Below are positions 33,870 through 44,887 of a DNA stretch of 64,000 nt, piece after piece. The stretch's first letter is position 1. Every line of letters starts with the position of its first letter. The notes beneath the pieces are model-generated. The model was not told where the DNA came from. It searched no databases and saw only the letters and a list, made by a program, of their open reading frames with translations. The stretch spans positions 1,674,001-1,738,000 of the forward strand of contig JAPTHN010000021.1 in assembly GCA_026936325.1 (NCBI GenBank), written 5' to 3'. The stretch comes from Platynereis dumerilii (Eukaryota > Annelida > Polychaeta > Phyllodocida > Nereididae). The translations under genes and the position numbers were made by a program.

Positions 33870-34549
33870 AACTACCAATCAAGCTGCTAATTGTGTCAAG
33901 TTCTGTAGCACAATGTCTTTACATAAACATGACCTATTTCTAAAACAATAGGTAACAACATTGTGATGTAGCACCCGGTGTAATTATTAATACATCATAT
34001 GGATCGCCAACTGATCTACAGATATCACGGGTCATCGCGCTAAATATAATGGCTTGCGGTCATTCCGTTGGTCCTGTTGGTCTCCCAGTCAAAATCCTTA
34101 AAAAATGCTCTGATTAATTCCCAATAAGACAAGACAACTTATTACATGTAACTGAACAATTACCTTATCCAGCAAGTATATGGGTCCATAAATCTCAAGT
34201 AACCACCTAGAATTTGGGGTATTTTTTGGTCCATAACAGTGGCATAACTGGGGGTCTCGAGAGGGGGGCACCTGGGGGGCACCCAATATACTGGTATATT
34301 TTAGCCAGAGTTGGAAAGTTCATATGGGGGGCACAGGTCCAATATGGGCCCCCCTCCATAGGGATGCCACTGGTCCATAAGCTTTGATAACACAGAACTT
34401 TATTTTATCTTCTGGTTCTAGATTCAGGTTCTCAAGCAACCACCTAGAATTTGGTTCATAAGGGCATAATTCCATCCCTGATCCCTGTTGACATGTAGAC
34501 AAAAACGGTCTGTAGATATAAAGTTTGTCGGTGTGTCGCTCTTCTGTAC
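33870..34549. other. Spacer with stray 86-bp units and a MITE
   Basis: Two more diverged 86-bp units lie at 34190-34236 and 34373-34455, separated by the MITE at 34237-34372. Otherwise it is non-coding. Confidence 0.6.
34237..34372. mobile_element. hAT-type MITE (136 bp) inside a satellite unit
   Basis: Ends CAGTGGCATAACTGG and ATAGGGATGCCACTG are flanked by an 8-bp duplication GTCCATAA (34229-34236 and 34373-34380). The duplicated word is part of the 86-bp satellite unit, so the insertion postdates that copy. Confidence 0.9.
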
Positions 34550-37500
34550 CCACGGCAATTGGACTGGGACGCTCTTCGGGGCCTAAGTTGCGCCCATATT
34601 TGACTCAATATTGGAGGCCAGATTGCAGCCCATTCTGTGTCCATGGTAGCTTGGACTGGGACACACTTAGGGGCCTAGCTAGGTTGTGCCCTTATTTGGA
34701 AGAATATCTGAGGCCAAAGTGTAGCCCATAATGTGGCCATGGTAGCTTGGACTGGGACACACATCGGGGCCTAGGTTGTACCCAGATTTGCACAATATCT
34801 GAGACCAGAGTGTAGCCCATTTTGTGTCCATGGTAGCTTGGACTGGGACACACTTTGGGGTCTAGGTTTCACCCATATTTGGCACAATATCTGAGGCCAG
34901 AGTGTATCCCATTTTGTGTCCATGGTAGCTTGTACTGGGACAATCTTGGGGGTCTAGGTTTCACCCATATTTGGCACAATATCTGAGACCAGAGAGTAGA
35001 CCATATTGTGCCCATGGTAGCTTGGACTGGGACACACTTTGGGGTCTAGGTTTCACCCATATTAGGCACAATATCTGAGACCAGAGAGTGGACCATTTTG
35101 TGCCCATGGTAGCTTGGACTGGGACACACTTTGGGGTCTAGGTTGCACCCATATTTGGCACAATATCTGAGGCCTGAGTGTAGCCCATTTTGTGTCCATG
35201 GTCACCCTGTGCAGGCATATCTGCTAAAATGCAGGGCCACACACTCTGCTCAGGAGGGCCACGGGTCTGCTCAGGGAATTTGGAGGGAAGGTCTGAGTAG
35301 GATTGGGGAGGTATGTGTCTATTTTGGTCTAAAACAAGGTTTTTAGAGATACTAAAACACTTTAAATGAGCCTATTGAGTAGGCAACTTCCATGAGAAAC
35401 AACCTATGCAATCCAAATATCATAACTTTATCTATAATTCCCGAAATGTGTGTTACAATTTGTTTGCATCATGTTTTGGTCTGTTTGTGTCATCTTCAAA
35501 TGCTGTACTCAGCGGATATTTGACATATCAATACCTAGATGTATACAGGGAGCCCATATCTATCATTGTAATGCAGTATTTCATGTTTTCGAATCAAATA
35601 TTTGTTGCTAAGCCAGAAAATATCACTTTCTTTCAAAATACTGTGGCCACGTGTAGATGCACAGAATGATCACCACAAAAACGCAGTTCGATCTGCTGCA
35701 AGACATTGAGGTTTGTTGTCACCTACAACAGAGATGAAGTATGGGGATGCTCCATCCACTTAATTCATACCATTTTCTAGTGTTTGGTCATTTTCCTGGT
35801 CATCTGCTACTTCACTAAATTCTGCATAACTGAATTCGGCGTATTTTTCAACATTTGGCAGGCTCAAACGTGGCCTCTTCCTTCTAATAATCGTTAGTCT
35901 GTATCTGGGCCTGAAAGATTATAATACAGAGATAGTTGTGTAAGGTATTTCCAAGGAAGTACCTCATTGCTACTGCAAAATAACAACTATGTTTCACTGC
36001 ACATTTGTAGTGGCCACTTTGGCTTCACCTGCGACATTACACTGGTGGAGCAATTTACAGAAAATGTAAAAAATCTACCAAAATAAAGCAATTAATGTGT
36101 AATTATTGACTTAAGTACATGTCTATGTGCTCAAGGGCAAACATTATGATGATTTTGTCATTGGTTTTGCTCAGAATAACCAGAAAAGAGATCACAAAAC
36201 ATGAAGTAAAAATTTATGTCAGTCACAACAGTGATATTGTGTTTATTAGTGCAAGTTTATTGTTTGAGATTGGCAAAAACAGATATATCAGATGAAAAGT
36301 CATAATAGTTACTCACTCAATGGAGCTAATATGATATGTTATAAAAATTTAATTTACCTTCGTTTGGATGATGTTTTGTGAAAACTCTTCTACTGATGCC
36401 ATCACTGCCTGAGCAGCGTTATGGCTGTCCTAAGCAGACCCGTGGCCCCCCTGAGCAGAGTGCGTGGCCCTGCATTTTAGCAGATATGCCTGCACAAGGT
36501 GATGGTAGCTTAGACTGGGACACACTTTGGGGTCTAGGTTTCAACCATATTTGGCAAAATATCTGAGACCAGAGTGTAGCCCATTCTTAGGCCATGGTAG
36601 CTTGGACTGGGACACACTTTGGGGTCTAGGTTTCACCCATATTTGGCACAATATCTGAGGCCAGAGTGTATCCCATTTTGTGTCCATGGTAGCTTGTACT
36701 GGGACACACTTTGGGGTCTAGGTTTCACCCATATTTGGCACAATATCTGAGGCCTGAGTGTAGCCCATTTTGTGTCCATGGTAGCTTGGACTAGGACACA
36801 CTTTGGGGTCTAGGTTTCACCCATATCTGGCACACTATCTGAGACCAGAGGGTAGCCCATTTTGTGTCCATGGTGGCTTGGACTAGGACACACTTCGGGG
36901 TCTAGGTTTCACCCATATTTGGCACAATATCTGAGGCCAGAGTGTAGCCCATTCTGTGGCCATGGTAGCTTGGACTGGGAAACATTTTTGAGTCAAGGTT
37001 GCACCCATATTTGGCACAATATCTGAGCCAAGAGTGTAGCCCATTTTGTGGCCATAGTAGCTTGGACTGGGACACATTTTGGGGTCTAGATTGCACCCAT
37101 ATTTGGCACAATATCTGAGGCCAGAGTGTAGCCCATTCTGTGGCCATGGTAGCTTGGACTGGGACACATTTTTGGGTCAAGGTTGCACCCATATTTGGCA
37201 CAATATCTGAGCCAAGAGTGTAGCCCATTTTGTGGCCATGGTAGCTTGGACTGGGACACATTTTGGGGTCTAGGTTGCACCCATATTTGGCACAATATTT
37301 GAGGCCAGAGTGTAGCCCATTCTGTGGCCATGGTAGTTTGGACTGGGACACATTTTTGGGTCAAGGTTGCACCCATATTTGGCACAATATCTGAGGCCAG
37401 AGTGTAGCCCATTTTGTGTCCATGGTAGCTTAGACTGGGACACACTTTGGGGCTTAGGTTTCAACCATATTTGGTGCAATATTTGAGGCCAGAGTGTAGC

Positions 37501-37628
37501 CCATTGTGTGCCCATGGTAGCTTGGACTGGGACACACTTTGGGGCTTAGGCTTCAACCATATTTGGTGCAATATTTGAAGCCAGAGTGTAGCCCATTCTG
37601 TGCCAATGGTAGCTTGGACAGGAACACA
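34550..37628. repeat. 92-bp satellite array (about 19 copies), split by a transposon
   Basis: The unit holds GTAGCTTGGACTGGGACACA, GGTTTCACCCATATTTGGCA and AATATCTGAGGCCAGAG. About 7 copies lie at 34550-35202 and 12 at 36502-37628. At 36.93-37.40 kb the array has a two-unit (about 184 bp) higher-order pattern (TTTTTGGGTCAAGG alternating with TTTTGGGGTCTAG). It is unrelated in sequence to the 86-bp array next to it. Long - strand frames are repeat translations. Confidence 0.95.
35203..36501. mobile_element. TIR transposon with 5-bp target duplication, possibly Transib-like (1.3 kb)
   Basis: Ends are CACCCTGTGCAGGCATATCT and, in reverse, CACCTTGTGCAGGCATATCT. The inverted similarity continues for about 70 bp (GCAGGGCCAC, CTCTGCTCAGG). 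The element interrupts the 92-bp array, with ATGGT repeated on both sides (35198-35202 and 36502-36506). A 5-bp duplication and CAC ends fit Transib/RAG-type elements, but the heptamer is not the usual CACWATG and no transposase or RAG-like frame is inside. Confidence 0.65.
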
Positions 37629-37734
37629 CAAATTTTTCCAGACCAATCTTTCGGTGAAGTCATACAAAAACAACAAACACTTTTCATTTCAGAACATCAA
37701 AATGTTTTTGCTGTCTGACCAGCTGACTGTCACA

Positions 37735-37835
37735 AGAAATTACCAATTTGAAATATTACGCTCCATTTATAATCCCTACATGTAAATCCATACGTTCCTA
37801 ATACGCTCGATCCCTTGCAGGGAGTATGACATAGG
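37735..37835. repeat. Remnant of the 16.3-kb repeat family
   Basis: GCTCCATTTATAATCCC, GTAAATCCATACG and CCCTTGCAGGGAGTATG match 16540-16605 in order and orientation. Confidence 0.6.
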
Positions 37836-37869
37836 TATTCTAGGCTACAGCCAAAGGGCGGCAGCTTAA

Positions 37870-38859
37870 CCCTTGTAGCCGCAATGGGGGCCTCGGAGGC
37901 CCCCCTGGGACTTTTCGCTTTCTTATCTCGCACAATATTTGGTCAATCGCATTCAGATTTCTGTGTAATCCTAGTCCAACTAGTTTAATACAACATCCAA
38001 AAGTTGAGAATGTATCAATATCGAACATGGTCACTGGCAAGAGTCTGAGCGTTTTTCCGACACAAGGCCGCAATGGGGGCCTCATAGGCCCCCACCCTTG
38101 TGTGTGTCATATGAATTATTGATGAATACTGCACCTGTGCTGCCACTTATAACAGATCAAATTACGTTCAATACAGTCACTTTTGTATGTTTGGAGAGCT
38201 GGTATTTGCCTCCCAGTCCATTTCAACAAAACTGAAATGATATTTATTTGCATTTCGAGTAAAATGTGTATAAATTTACCTTAAAACTGGCCACATTGAC
38301 CTTTGAGCGATCTAAAACCTCCAAAAATGGATTCAGCATCATCAAAAACCCCCATAGTGATGATTTTGTGAATGTAAGGTGGTGTGATGAAAGTGCAGGA
38401 CCTTTATTCTTACAAAAAACTGGCTCGAAATGGACCCCTGAAAGAATGGATCTTGTAGGGCAAGAGCCAAAATGGCCATTTTCAGTGCTCCTTTTCTCAT
38501 CTGTTGCAATTTTTAGGCCACGAAATGGTTTGTAATGAAATAAGAAGGCAATCCCTGTCATTTACGGAACAGTTTGGCTTTAAAAAACTTGAAAAATACT
38601 GCATATTCCAAAAATGAATCTAATTGGCACAAAATTGCGAAAATTGGATGGAACATTATTTCATATTCTTAGCTATACGATTCATTTGTTCCCAATTTCA
38701 CTGCCACTATCCTCCAATTTGACTTAATTTAATATACTAATTACTCCTTTTGATGTAAAATGTTTAAACTTTTGTATATTTTTGAGTTGAGAAAGGGAGG
38801 GGGCCTCAGAGGCCCCCATTGCGGCTTTGTGTACCCAAAATCCGTTGCGGCTACAAGGT
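37870..38859. mobile_element. piggyBac-like non-autonomous element (990 bp)
   Basis: CCCTTGTAGCCGCAATGGGG at the left mirrors TTGCGGCTACAAGGT at the right. TTAA flanks both sides (37866-37869 and 38860-38863), the piggyBac target. GCCGCAATGGGGGCCTC motifs recur at 38069 and, inverted, at 38800-38825, as subterminal repeats. No transposase frame; the open frames of about 90-105 codons inside have no recognised domain. Confidence 0.78.
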
Positions 38860-38966
38860 TTAAGAGGAACAACAGAAAAGGGTAAAAAAAATTATTTGAA
38901 CAGAAAAAATAAGGTTGCAAGGCTAAGCGGTTAGCCTAGGGGCCCGAGCTCTCCTGGATCTGCCAC

Positions 38967-39138
38967 CAACGGCGTCCCTATGGGGGGGCACGTACCCCCC
39001 CATACTGGACCTGTGCCCCCATATGAACTTTTCAACCTTGGCTAAATATACGATTACCATTATGGGTGCCCCCCCCCCCAGAGAAACGCGTGGCCCCAGG
39101 TGCCCCTCCCCCGCTCGAGACCCCTAGTAACACCACTG
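38967..39138. mobile_element. hAT-type MITE (172 bp)
   Basis: Ends AACGGCGTCCCTATGG and AGTAACACCACTG; flanks TCTGCCAC (38959-38966) and TCTGCCAT (39139-39146) form an 8-bp duplication with one change. It shares its interior with 23170-23342 and is more worn at the ends. Confidence 0.8.
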
Positions 39139-39630
39139 TCTGCCATGGAAATCATTGCATGGCTCTTCTCAAATCTACACATAGCAATCTGCATTCCAAT
39201 TTGATATACACTGTATATATAAAGAAAAGACAAACAGAGGAATTCAGAAAAAATAATAACAGATTTAATGACACTAAATTATAAAGCCAAACAGGTTATT
39301 ATCCAAGAACATTAAAGTTTTCCAGACAATTTGAGAGTTGGCAACAAATTAAATTAGTAATCATTAAATGAACCTTATTATAAAGATAAAGACTGTGATG
39401 CCATTAATACCCGTGCAGCGGCGTTTCATTTCAAAGTGGTGGGACAATTTGGGGTGAAGCCTATGGAATGGCGTCGAGCGGAATCCTCAAAATTTTTCTC
39501 CTAAGGACACCACCTACACTAACGCTACTGTTAATACCAGTCAAAATTGCAGGATGTTGATGGATGGATAATTTAATTTGGGCTATATGGATGCTTAGAG
39601 CTTTATGTCCTTTATAAATTTATGCACTGG
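39139..39630. other. 3' flank of gene 3, duplicated after gene 4
   Basis: No gene. The part from about 39545 (TTTAATTTGGGCTATATGGAT) and the part after the LTR-like insert (40790-40960) together match 46.08-46.34 kb downstream of gene 4, so the 3' flank was part of the duplicated unit. Confidence 0.5.
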
Positions 39631-40785
39631 TGTAATGTACTTTATTTGGGTTTTACTGTATGTAGCAGCCAGTCAGAGCACCTATCTATTAATATCTTGG
39701 CAGCTTGCCCAACCAACTCCATCCTCGTATTAGGGAATGGAATGCTGTTGGTTGAGCAGGATCCAAGAGGAAAAGGCCTCTGATTGGTTGCAGCACCAAT
39801 GATCTGGAGGGAGCCTAGCTCTCTCTGGGCAGTTACTTGTTGGTCTTTGAACAAGGAATAAATGAATCTACTGCATCTATGAGTTGATCATCTTTTCACA
39901 TATATCTTAAATAATACCCCAGGAATCAAAATATCACCAATTTTTTTTGCTGTTTCATGATGGACATTGTGTCTTGAGTTTCTACAGCTAAACTTACGTT
40001 TATATATATTTTGTTATTCTTCGTGTTAAAGTATAGTTGTGTGCTGTGCATAATTCGAAAAGCAGTTATTCTAATTCATTCAAAAATTTCATAAAATTTT
40101 TTTATAGACAGACAGACAGACAGACAAATTCTTTATTGACCTGTGTAAAAAATATACACCCAGCCCTATATGGGCTTACAAGTCATCAAAATAATTCAAA
40201 AGTAACTTTAACAACAAATTTTCTGGAAACTACAATATTAAAACATTTACAATCACATATTTACAATATTAAAACATTTACAATCACATATTTACATTAT
40301 TTAAACAACAAACTTCTTCTTCTATGGAAAGCTTTAAACAAATATTCTGCAGTATACCTAAAGCATGTAATGCAATATCTAAATTTATTAAAGAAGTAAC
40401 TTTGAGAAAATTTTCCTGTAATTCAAAATTATTAAGTTTTAAATTATTTAGCAAAATTTTCTAATATACCTAAAGCATGTAATGTATTTTATTTGGGTTT
40501 TACTGTATGTAGCAGCCAGTCAGAGCACCTATCTATTAATATCTTGGCAGCTTGCCCCACCAACTCCATCCTCGTATTAGGGAATGGAATGCTGTTGGTT
40601 GAGCAGGATCCAAGAGGCAAAGGCCTCTGATTGGTTGCAGCCCCAATGATCTGGAGGGAGCCTAGCTCTCTCTGGGCAGTTACTTGTTGGTCTTTGAACA
40701 AGGAATGAATGAATCTACTGCATCTATGAGTTGAACATCTTTTCACATATATCTTAAATAATACCCCAGGAATCAAAATATCACA
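39631..40785 (-). mobile_element. LTR-like fossil: two direct repeats of about 306 bp around a 541-bp interior
   Basis: Direct repeats at 39631-39938 and 40480-40785 are over 95 percent alike by eye and have TG...CA ends. An AATAAA lies near the 3' end on the - strand. The interior includes a LINE-like 3' end with a (GACA)n tail and no recognisable gag or pol, so it is a broken, non-coding element. It sits in the duplicated 3' flank of gene 3 and is absent after gene 4, so it postdates that duplication. Target duplication is unclear. A plain duplicated repeat is the alternative. Confidence 0.4.
40087..40470 (-). mobile_element. LINE-like 3' end with (GACA)n tail
   Basis: On the - strand the sequence ends in CACAGGTCAATAAAGAATTT followed by a (GTCT)n tail. 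AATAAA plus a simple-repeat tail is typical of CR1/L2-type LINE 3' ends. A 31-bp word with CAATATTAAAACATTTACAA is tandemly doubled at 40230-40292. No reverse-transcriptase frame remains. Confidence 0.5.
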
Positions 40786-41169
40786 CTTGGTATTATATTA
40801 AAAGCTTCAATCATTTGCACCCAGTTCAACCCAGCATCCAAGGCAAAGTGGGGTGGGGGGAGTTTTACTATAAAACACAAAATTATTTATTTCACAGTAA
40901 CGACAACCGTAATTATAATATTTCGAGGTGTGACATTCTCAAATAAAAGTTCCTAAATCAAACTCCACGTTAAAAAATAACTCCTACTAGAAATGACTAG
41001 AATTTATTTCAAGACTGCCCAAAAAGAATTTATTTCACTAAAACTGGCCAAGACGTTATCTGTATCGATATTGAAAAATTCCATGCCTCACTTGCAGTGG
41101 TGGCCCCCTAACCTGATTGAAGAATTCTCAATAGTTTAATAGATAGATCATTTATAAATAAATTACTTC

Positions 41170-41175
41170 TTTATT
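41170..41175 (-). promoter_or_regulatory. Candidate poly(A) signal of gene 3
   Basis: AATAAA on the - strand begins only a few bases after the gene 3 stop codon. It would give a very short 3' UTR; another AATAAA motif follows within 15 bases. Confidence 0.35.
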
Positions 41176-41177
41176 TA

Positions 41178-43916
41178 TTAACTTTTCATCGACATTTGTA
41201 GACATTTGTGCTTATATAGATGAAGTCTGGTGATAAAATGCATCCAACACTTCCTGCAATCATACTGACTTTTCTGTTGCTGGTGTACAATCAAGTGATT
41301 GATCAGAGCATACATACCGCTGTGTGAGTAACTAACATGACAGATATTGCAAATGTAAGGTTTCTTTGTGCCTGGATGAAACTTCACATGATCTTTGAAG
41401 TACCCAGGCACGTATGAATTGACATTCGAAATGCTATGAGTTTCCATATGGTTCATGAGTTCATTTACACCACCGAAGTGTTCAGCACAAATCCGACAGC
41501 AGTGAATATCGTCCTGAGAGTGAGTACTCAAGTGTTTTGTCAAGTTTCCTTGCTTTAGAAATCCAAGGTCACAAATCTCACAAAGAAGTAGCTGTCTCAA
41601 ATGCGTACGTGTGTGTATGTCGCGATCTCTCTCTTTCACAAATTCCATGTTGCAGAAAAGACAGCGAGGTTTGCTTTTACTTCTGCCCTTGTGATGTTCA
41701 CTCAGGTGCTGATCAAGGCCTACCTGGCCGACGCACTCTGTCTCACAAAAGTAGCAGGCAAAAATCAAATAATGATTTTCTCTTTTTTGATGCACCAAGA
41801 AAGCTTCAATCTCAGTGAACTTGATGTTGCAAACATCGCAAACAAACCCCCTACTTGCATGTCTGCCATGGTGGGGCATATGAGACTTAAGTGATGATTC
41901 TGTTGGAAAAGCCATATCGCAAAAATTGCATCCATAATTCACAGATGTCTCAACTGGCATTTTATCAAGTTTATCCGAGGGATCCCCATCAATGTCTGTT
42001 TTTTCTTGTTTAATCTTCACTGGGAAAAAAGCCTCACTTACAGGTCCAAGATTAATTTTCGCTGACTTCCTTGCCTCACTTTCACATTCAGCCTCATTTG
42101 CAGTTTCAGCCTCAGTTTTAATTTCAGTTTTAATCCGGGCGGCCGTTTTCTTTCCCAAACCTTCACCACTGGGTTTGAGTTTGAAGCTGAGGTGTTCACC
42201 GCTTCCTTGACCCTCTGCAATTACTAGAACCTTCTTTTTCAATGACGTCTCTGCACTATTAGCACTAATTATGCGAAATGTTGCTTTAGACGTCTGTTTT
42301 GCGCCCTTCATGCAGTCGTGCAGAACAACAACAGGATTCATCTGGTTTGTTTCGCTGCTCTCTTTCTTTGAGGGAATTAGGATTTCTTTCAGCACAGTAG
42401 GTTTGGCTGAAGTGACTCCTGAACTGAACTTGCAATGACCATGCAAGAGATGACGCTTCAGGTATCCCTCATTTGTGAAAGGCAATGCACATGTCGCGCA
42501 CCAGTGATATTCGGCCTCGTTTTTCACAATTTGGGGTCTTTCACTACTGTTTGATGCCTCAAATGCAGTGACGCCTGTAGAAGTCACAGTCGGCCTGGAG
42601 GTGTCGACACAATTGTTTTTTGCTTGATGCACCGTGAGGGATTCTGCTGTAATGAAGCGTAAACCACATTTTACACACCACAGAGGACTTCTTCCAGACA
42701 ACCAATGATTACTCTTTATTTTACAGAATTTTGTTGTAAAATTACGAATTTTGTTGATCTTTGATTCTTCGTTATCACTAGTTTCATCTTGATCTTCACC
42801 TTCTTTTCTTTGACCTTCCAATTTTTTTTCCTTCTCTTCCGGACCACTGCCGTAATTGTGCTGTGCCTGATGCCTTCTAAGAGATTCTGGTGTAATAAAG
42901 CGCAAACCACATATTTCACACCAGATAGGAGTACCTCTAGAATGCCCAGGTTTAGTTTTGGCAGTTTTACAGAATTTTGCCTTAAAATTAAGAATTTTGT
43001 TGATCTCTGATTGTTCACTATCATTAATTCCTTCTTGACACTCCCTGTAACAATCCTTTCTTTGTTCTTCCAATTTCTCTTTGTCATCTGAACACATAGC
43101 CTTCTTCCTCATGTTCCTGGGTGGCTGGATAACTTCCAAGTTTTCTAGACTGAGAACTTCAAGTGACTTTTCCGGAACCACTTGTCGGCCATTTTCACTA
43201 TTCCTCTCTGGATCTAGGTCATTGTGACCTAATTCTTTTTCCAAGTTTGCTTGGACTTCCTTCTTTACATCAACATCTTGAAATTCCTGCTTGATCACAG
43301 TCAATTCACAATGACCCAGATTAACTTCCAAGTTATTATTACCCCTGAAGTCAGGACCAACCATCTCATCAACACGTTCTGGAATTATTGATGTCTGTTC
43401 TTTCGATTCTTTGGAATGTTTTTCAGCGACATGTTTCGAGAGAAAATCTGCACCAGCAAAGATTTTCAAACAAATTCGACAACGGTGCAGTTTCAAAGGT
43501 CTCTTGGGATTCACTAATGATGATGTTGGTAATATTCGTGTTGACTCAGCATGGGGTGCTTTTTGAAGGTTGTTGTTACATCCAGCATCATTTGACGCAA
43601 CTGTAAAACCAACGGCAGATGGAGCAAGATCCCGATCTGTGTGAAGCATGCAAGAGCCACCAGGGTAAGTTGTGGCAGCACCAGTACTATCCACGTGATC
43701 TGACGTAACAGAGTCTAAATCGGAATACATAGCATTTCCTGTCCTGACATGTTTCGATAACGGGTGTTTACTAGATGGAAGTTGTACTTTCCGTTTCAGA
43801 ACAGAATGTGGATTTTCACGGATTCCAGTTCTTTTATCAACGTTCATTTCAGAGACATCTTCATTTTCCTCCCGATTTTTCTCCATCATAACAGTTTCCA
43901 TTTTCGACGAATACAT
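41178..43916 (-). CDS. C2H2/C2HC zinc-finger protein, gene 3 of the cluster (912 aa)
   Basis: Intact paralogue of genes 1 and 2, a probable nuclear regulator. Finger 1 (C2H2) is at about 146-167. C2HC-type fingers start near 333, 414 and 473. The first of these has Tyr where the last Cys should be (HNY for NDC). Two Lys/Glu-rich segments (KEKLEEQRKD, KKLEGQRKEGEDQD) each come before a finger of the GLRFIT type. SUMO-type sites VKKE, IKQE and IKTE (twice) lie in the linkers. The eight-finger array fills about 663-906; one finger (CYFCETECVG) has Cys for the core Phe. Two in-frame starts exist: ATG 43916 and ATG 43901 (METVMMEK). The second matches gene 2's start and has the better context (AAAATGG). 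The exon opens at 43990 after a conserved acceptor; the donor is at 44887. Confidence 0.92.
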   Translation of the reverse strand: MYSSKMETVMMEKNREENEDVSEMNVDKRTGIRENPHSVLKRKVQLPSSKHPLSKHVRTGNAMYSDLDSVTSDHVDSTGAATTYPGGSCMLHTDRDLAPSAVGFTVASNDAGCNNNLQKAPHAESTRILPTSSLVNPKRPLKLHRCRICLKIFAGADFLSKHVAEKHSKESKEQTSIIPERVDEMVGPDFRGNNNLEVNLGHCELTVIKQEFQDVDVKKEVQANLEKELGHNDLDPERNSENGRQVVPEKSLEVLSLENLEVIQPPRNMRKKAMCSDDKEKLEEQRKDCYRECQEGINDSEQSEINKILNFKAKFCKTAKTKPGHSRGTPIWCEICGLRFITPESLRRHQAQHNYGSGPEEKEKKLEGQRKEGEDQDETSDNEESKINKIRNFTTKFCKIKSNHWLSGRSPLWCVKCGLRFITAESLTVHQAKNNCVDTSRPTVTSTGVTAFEASNSSERPQIVKNEAEYHWCATCALPFTNEGYLKRHLLHGHCKFSSGVTSAKPTVLKEILIPSKKESSETNQMNPVVVLHDCMKGAKQTSKATFRIISANSAETSLKKKVLVIAEGQGSGEHLSFKLKPSGEGLGKKTAARIKTEIKTEAETANEAECESEARKSAKINLGPVSEAFFPVKIKQEKTDIDGDPSDKLDKMPVETSVNYGCNFCDMAFPTESSLKSHMPHHGRHASRGFVCDVCNIKFTEIEAFLVHQKRENHYLIFACYFCETECVGQVGLDQHLSEHHKGRSKSKPRCLFCNMEFVKERDRDIHTRTHLRQLLLCEICDLGFLKQGNLTKHLSTHSQDDIHCCRICAEHFGGVNELMNHMETHSISNVNSYVPGYFKDHVKFHPGTKKPYICNICHVSYSHSGMYALINHLIVHQQQKSQYDCRKCWMHFITRLHLYKHKCLQMSMKS

Positions 43917-43990
43917 GAAAATTTCTTACGCAAAATGTTTCAACATTGTTTTTCTGAAACTCCAGCTCATCAAATAGGCCAATGGTGTAT

Positions 43991-44887
43991 CTGAAATCAC
44001 AAACAGAAATGGTTAGAAATGCAATATTGATCAATGAGGGTGGTGCCCGGAGCAGTCGACGTTAGTCACCCCAGTCAGCCACAGCAAGGCCAAGTCAAGT
44101 GAAGTCAAGGCGCCTGGCAAGTCAGTTGCCATTACCGATGGACTCAGATTTTGTGTTAATGGATGTTCCAGGACGGATGCTTGTGGCTTTATGTCCTGTA
44201 TCTATCCACTTGGTAAGTTAATTAGGACAGGAGGACACGGCATTGCGGTGAACGCAGGACCAAGCGATTGGCAGCCAAACACACCACCAATTAGCTGGCT
44301 GTTCCCGAGGGTTTTTGACTTACTAAATTGAAATATATTACTAAAATGATTTTCCCATAAAATTCAATGGGCTATTTATTGCTATTATGATTTGGATTGG
44401 AATTTAAACAATGGTGCTTTCTTTATCAGTTCACATCTCAGCTTTTCTTTTTCATAGGACAAGTATATTTAGGTTGAGTCTGTGAAAATGCTCTGGGCCA
44501 CATTTTATGACCCCCCCCCCCACTCCACTAACTCCAACGGGAAACTCAATACCCGCCCCCCCATTTAGAATGCTTCAAAAACTGGCATCGTCGCCATTGA
44601 AACCACGACTGCAGAAGTGAAGGATCAATGGTCACAGACTAACTATAAGGCCTACTTTTCTCTTTTCTTTTTAATAAGGCTTTTGATTTTCAACAAACAG
44701 CTAGTGAGTTTTGCCTGTTTCAGTTTACGATAATACTAGACCGAAATATGCTGGCGAGACCAAGACTTCGTTTTGAGTCAGCCTTTGTCAGACTACGATA
44801 ATACCACAAAAGACAACACCTTATACTAGTAATAGTCATTATTGATCATTTCATTGCGCAAGTCCGAGTTGGAAGTTTCATACTTAC
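43991..44887 (-). other. Intron 1 of gene 3 (897 bp)
   Basis: On the - strand it begins GTAAGTATGAAACTT and ends GTTTGTGATTTCAG. Both ends are conserved in the other paralogues. It carries the tRNA-derived SINE at 44130-44303. Confidence 0.75.
44130..44303 (-). mobile_element. tRNA-derived SINE, worn copy in intron 1 of gene 3
   Basis: Same body as the copies in genes 4 and 5 (GGCTTTATGTCCTGTATCTA, GGACACGGCATTGCGGTGAA). The box A region reads AGCTAATTGGTGG here and is more decayed. Confidence 0.5.

Noticed and set aside
36883-37676. - strand frames up to 149 codons with PSPSYHGHKMGYTL-type repeats
   Set aside because: They translate the 92-bp satellite; the unit is not a multiple of three and all frames are open by composition.
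40489-40776. 95-codon frame (MIPGVLFKIYVKRC...), also at 39642-39854
   Set aside because: It lies wholly inside the 306-bp direct repeats of the LTR-like fossil and has no recognised domain.
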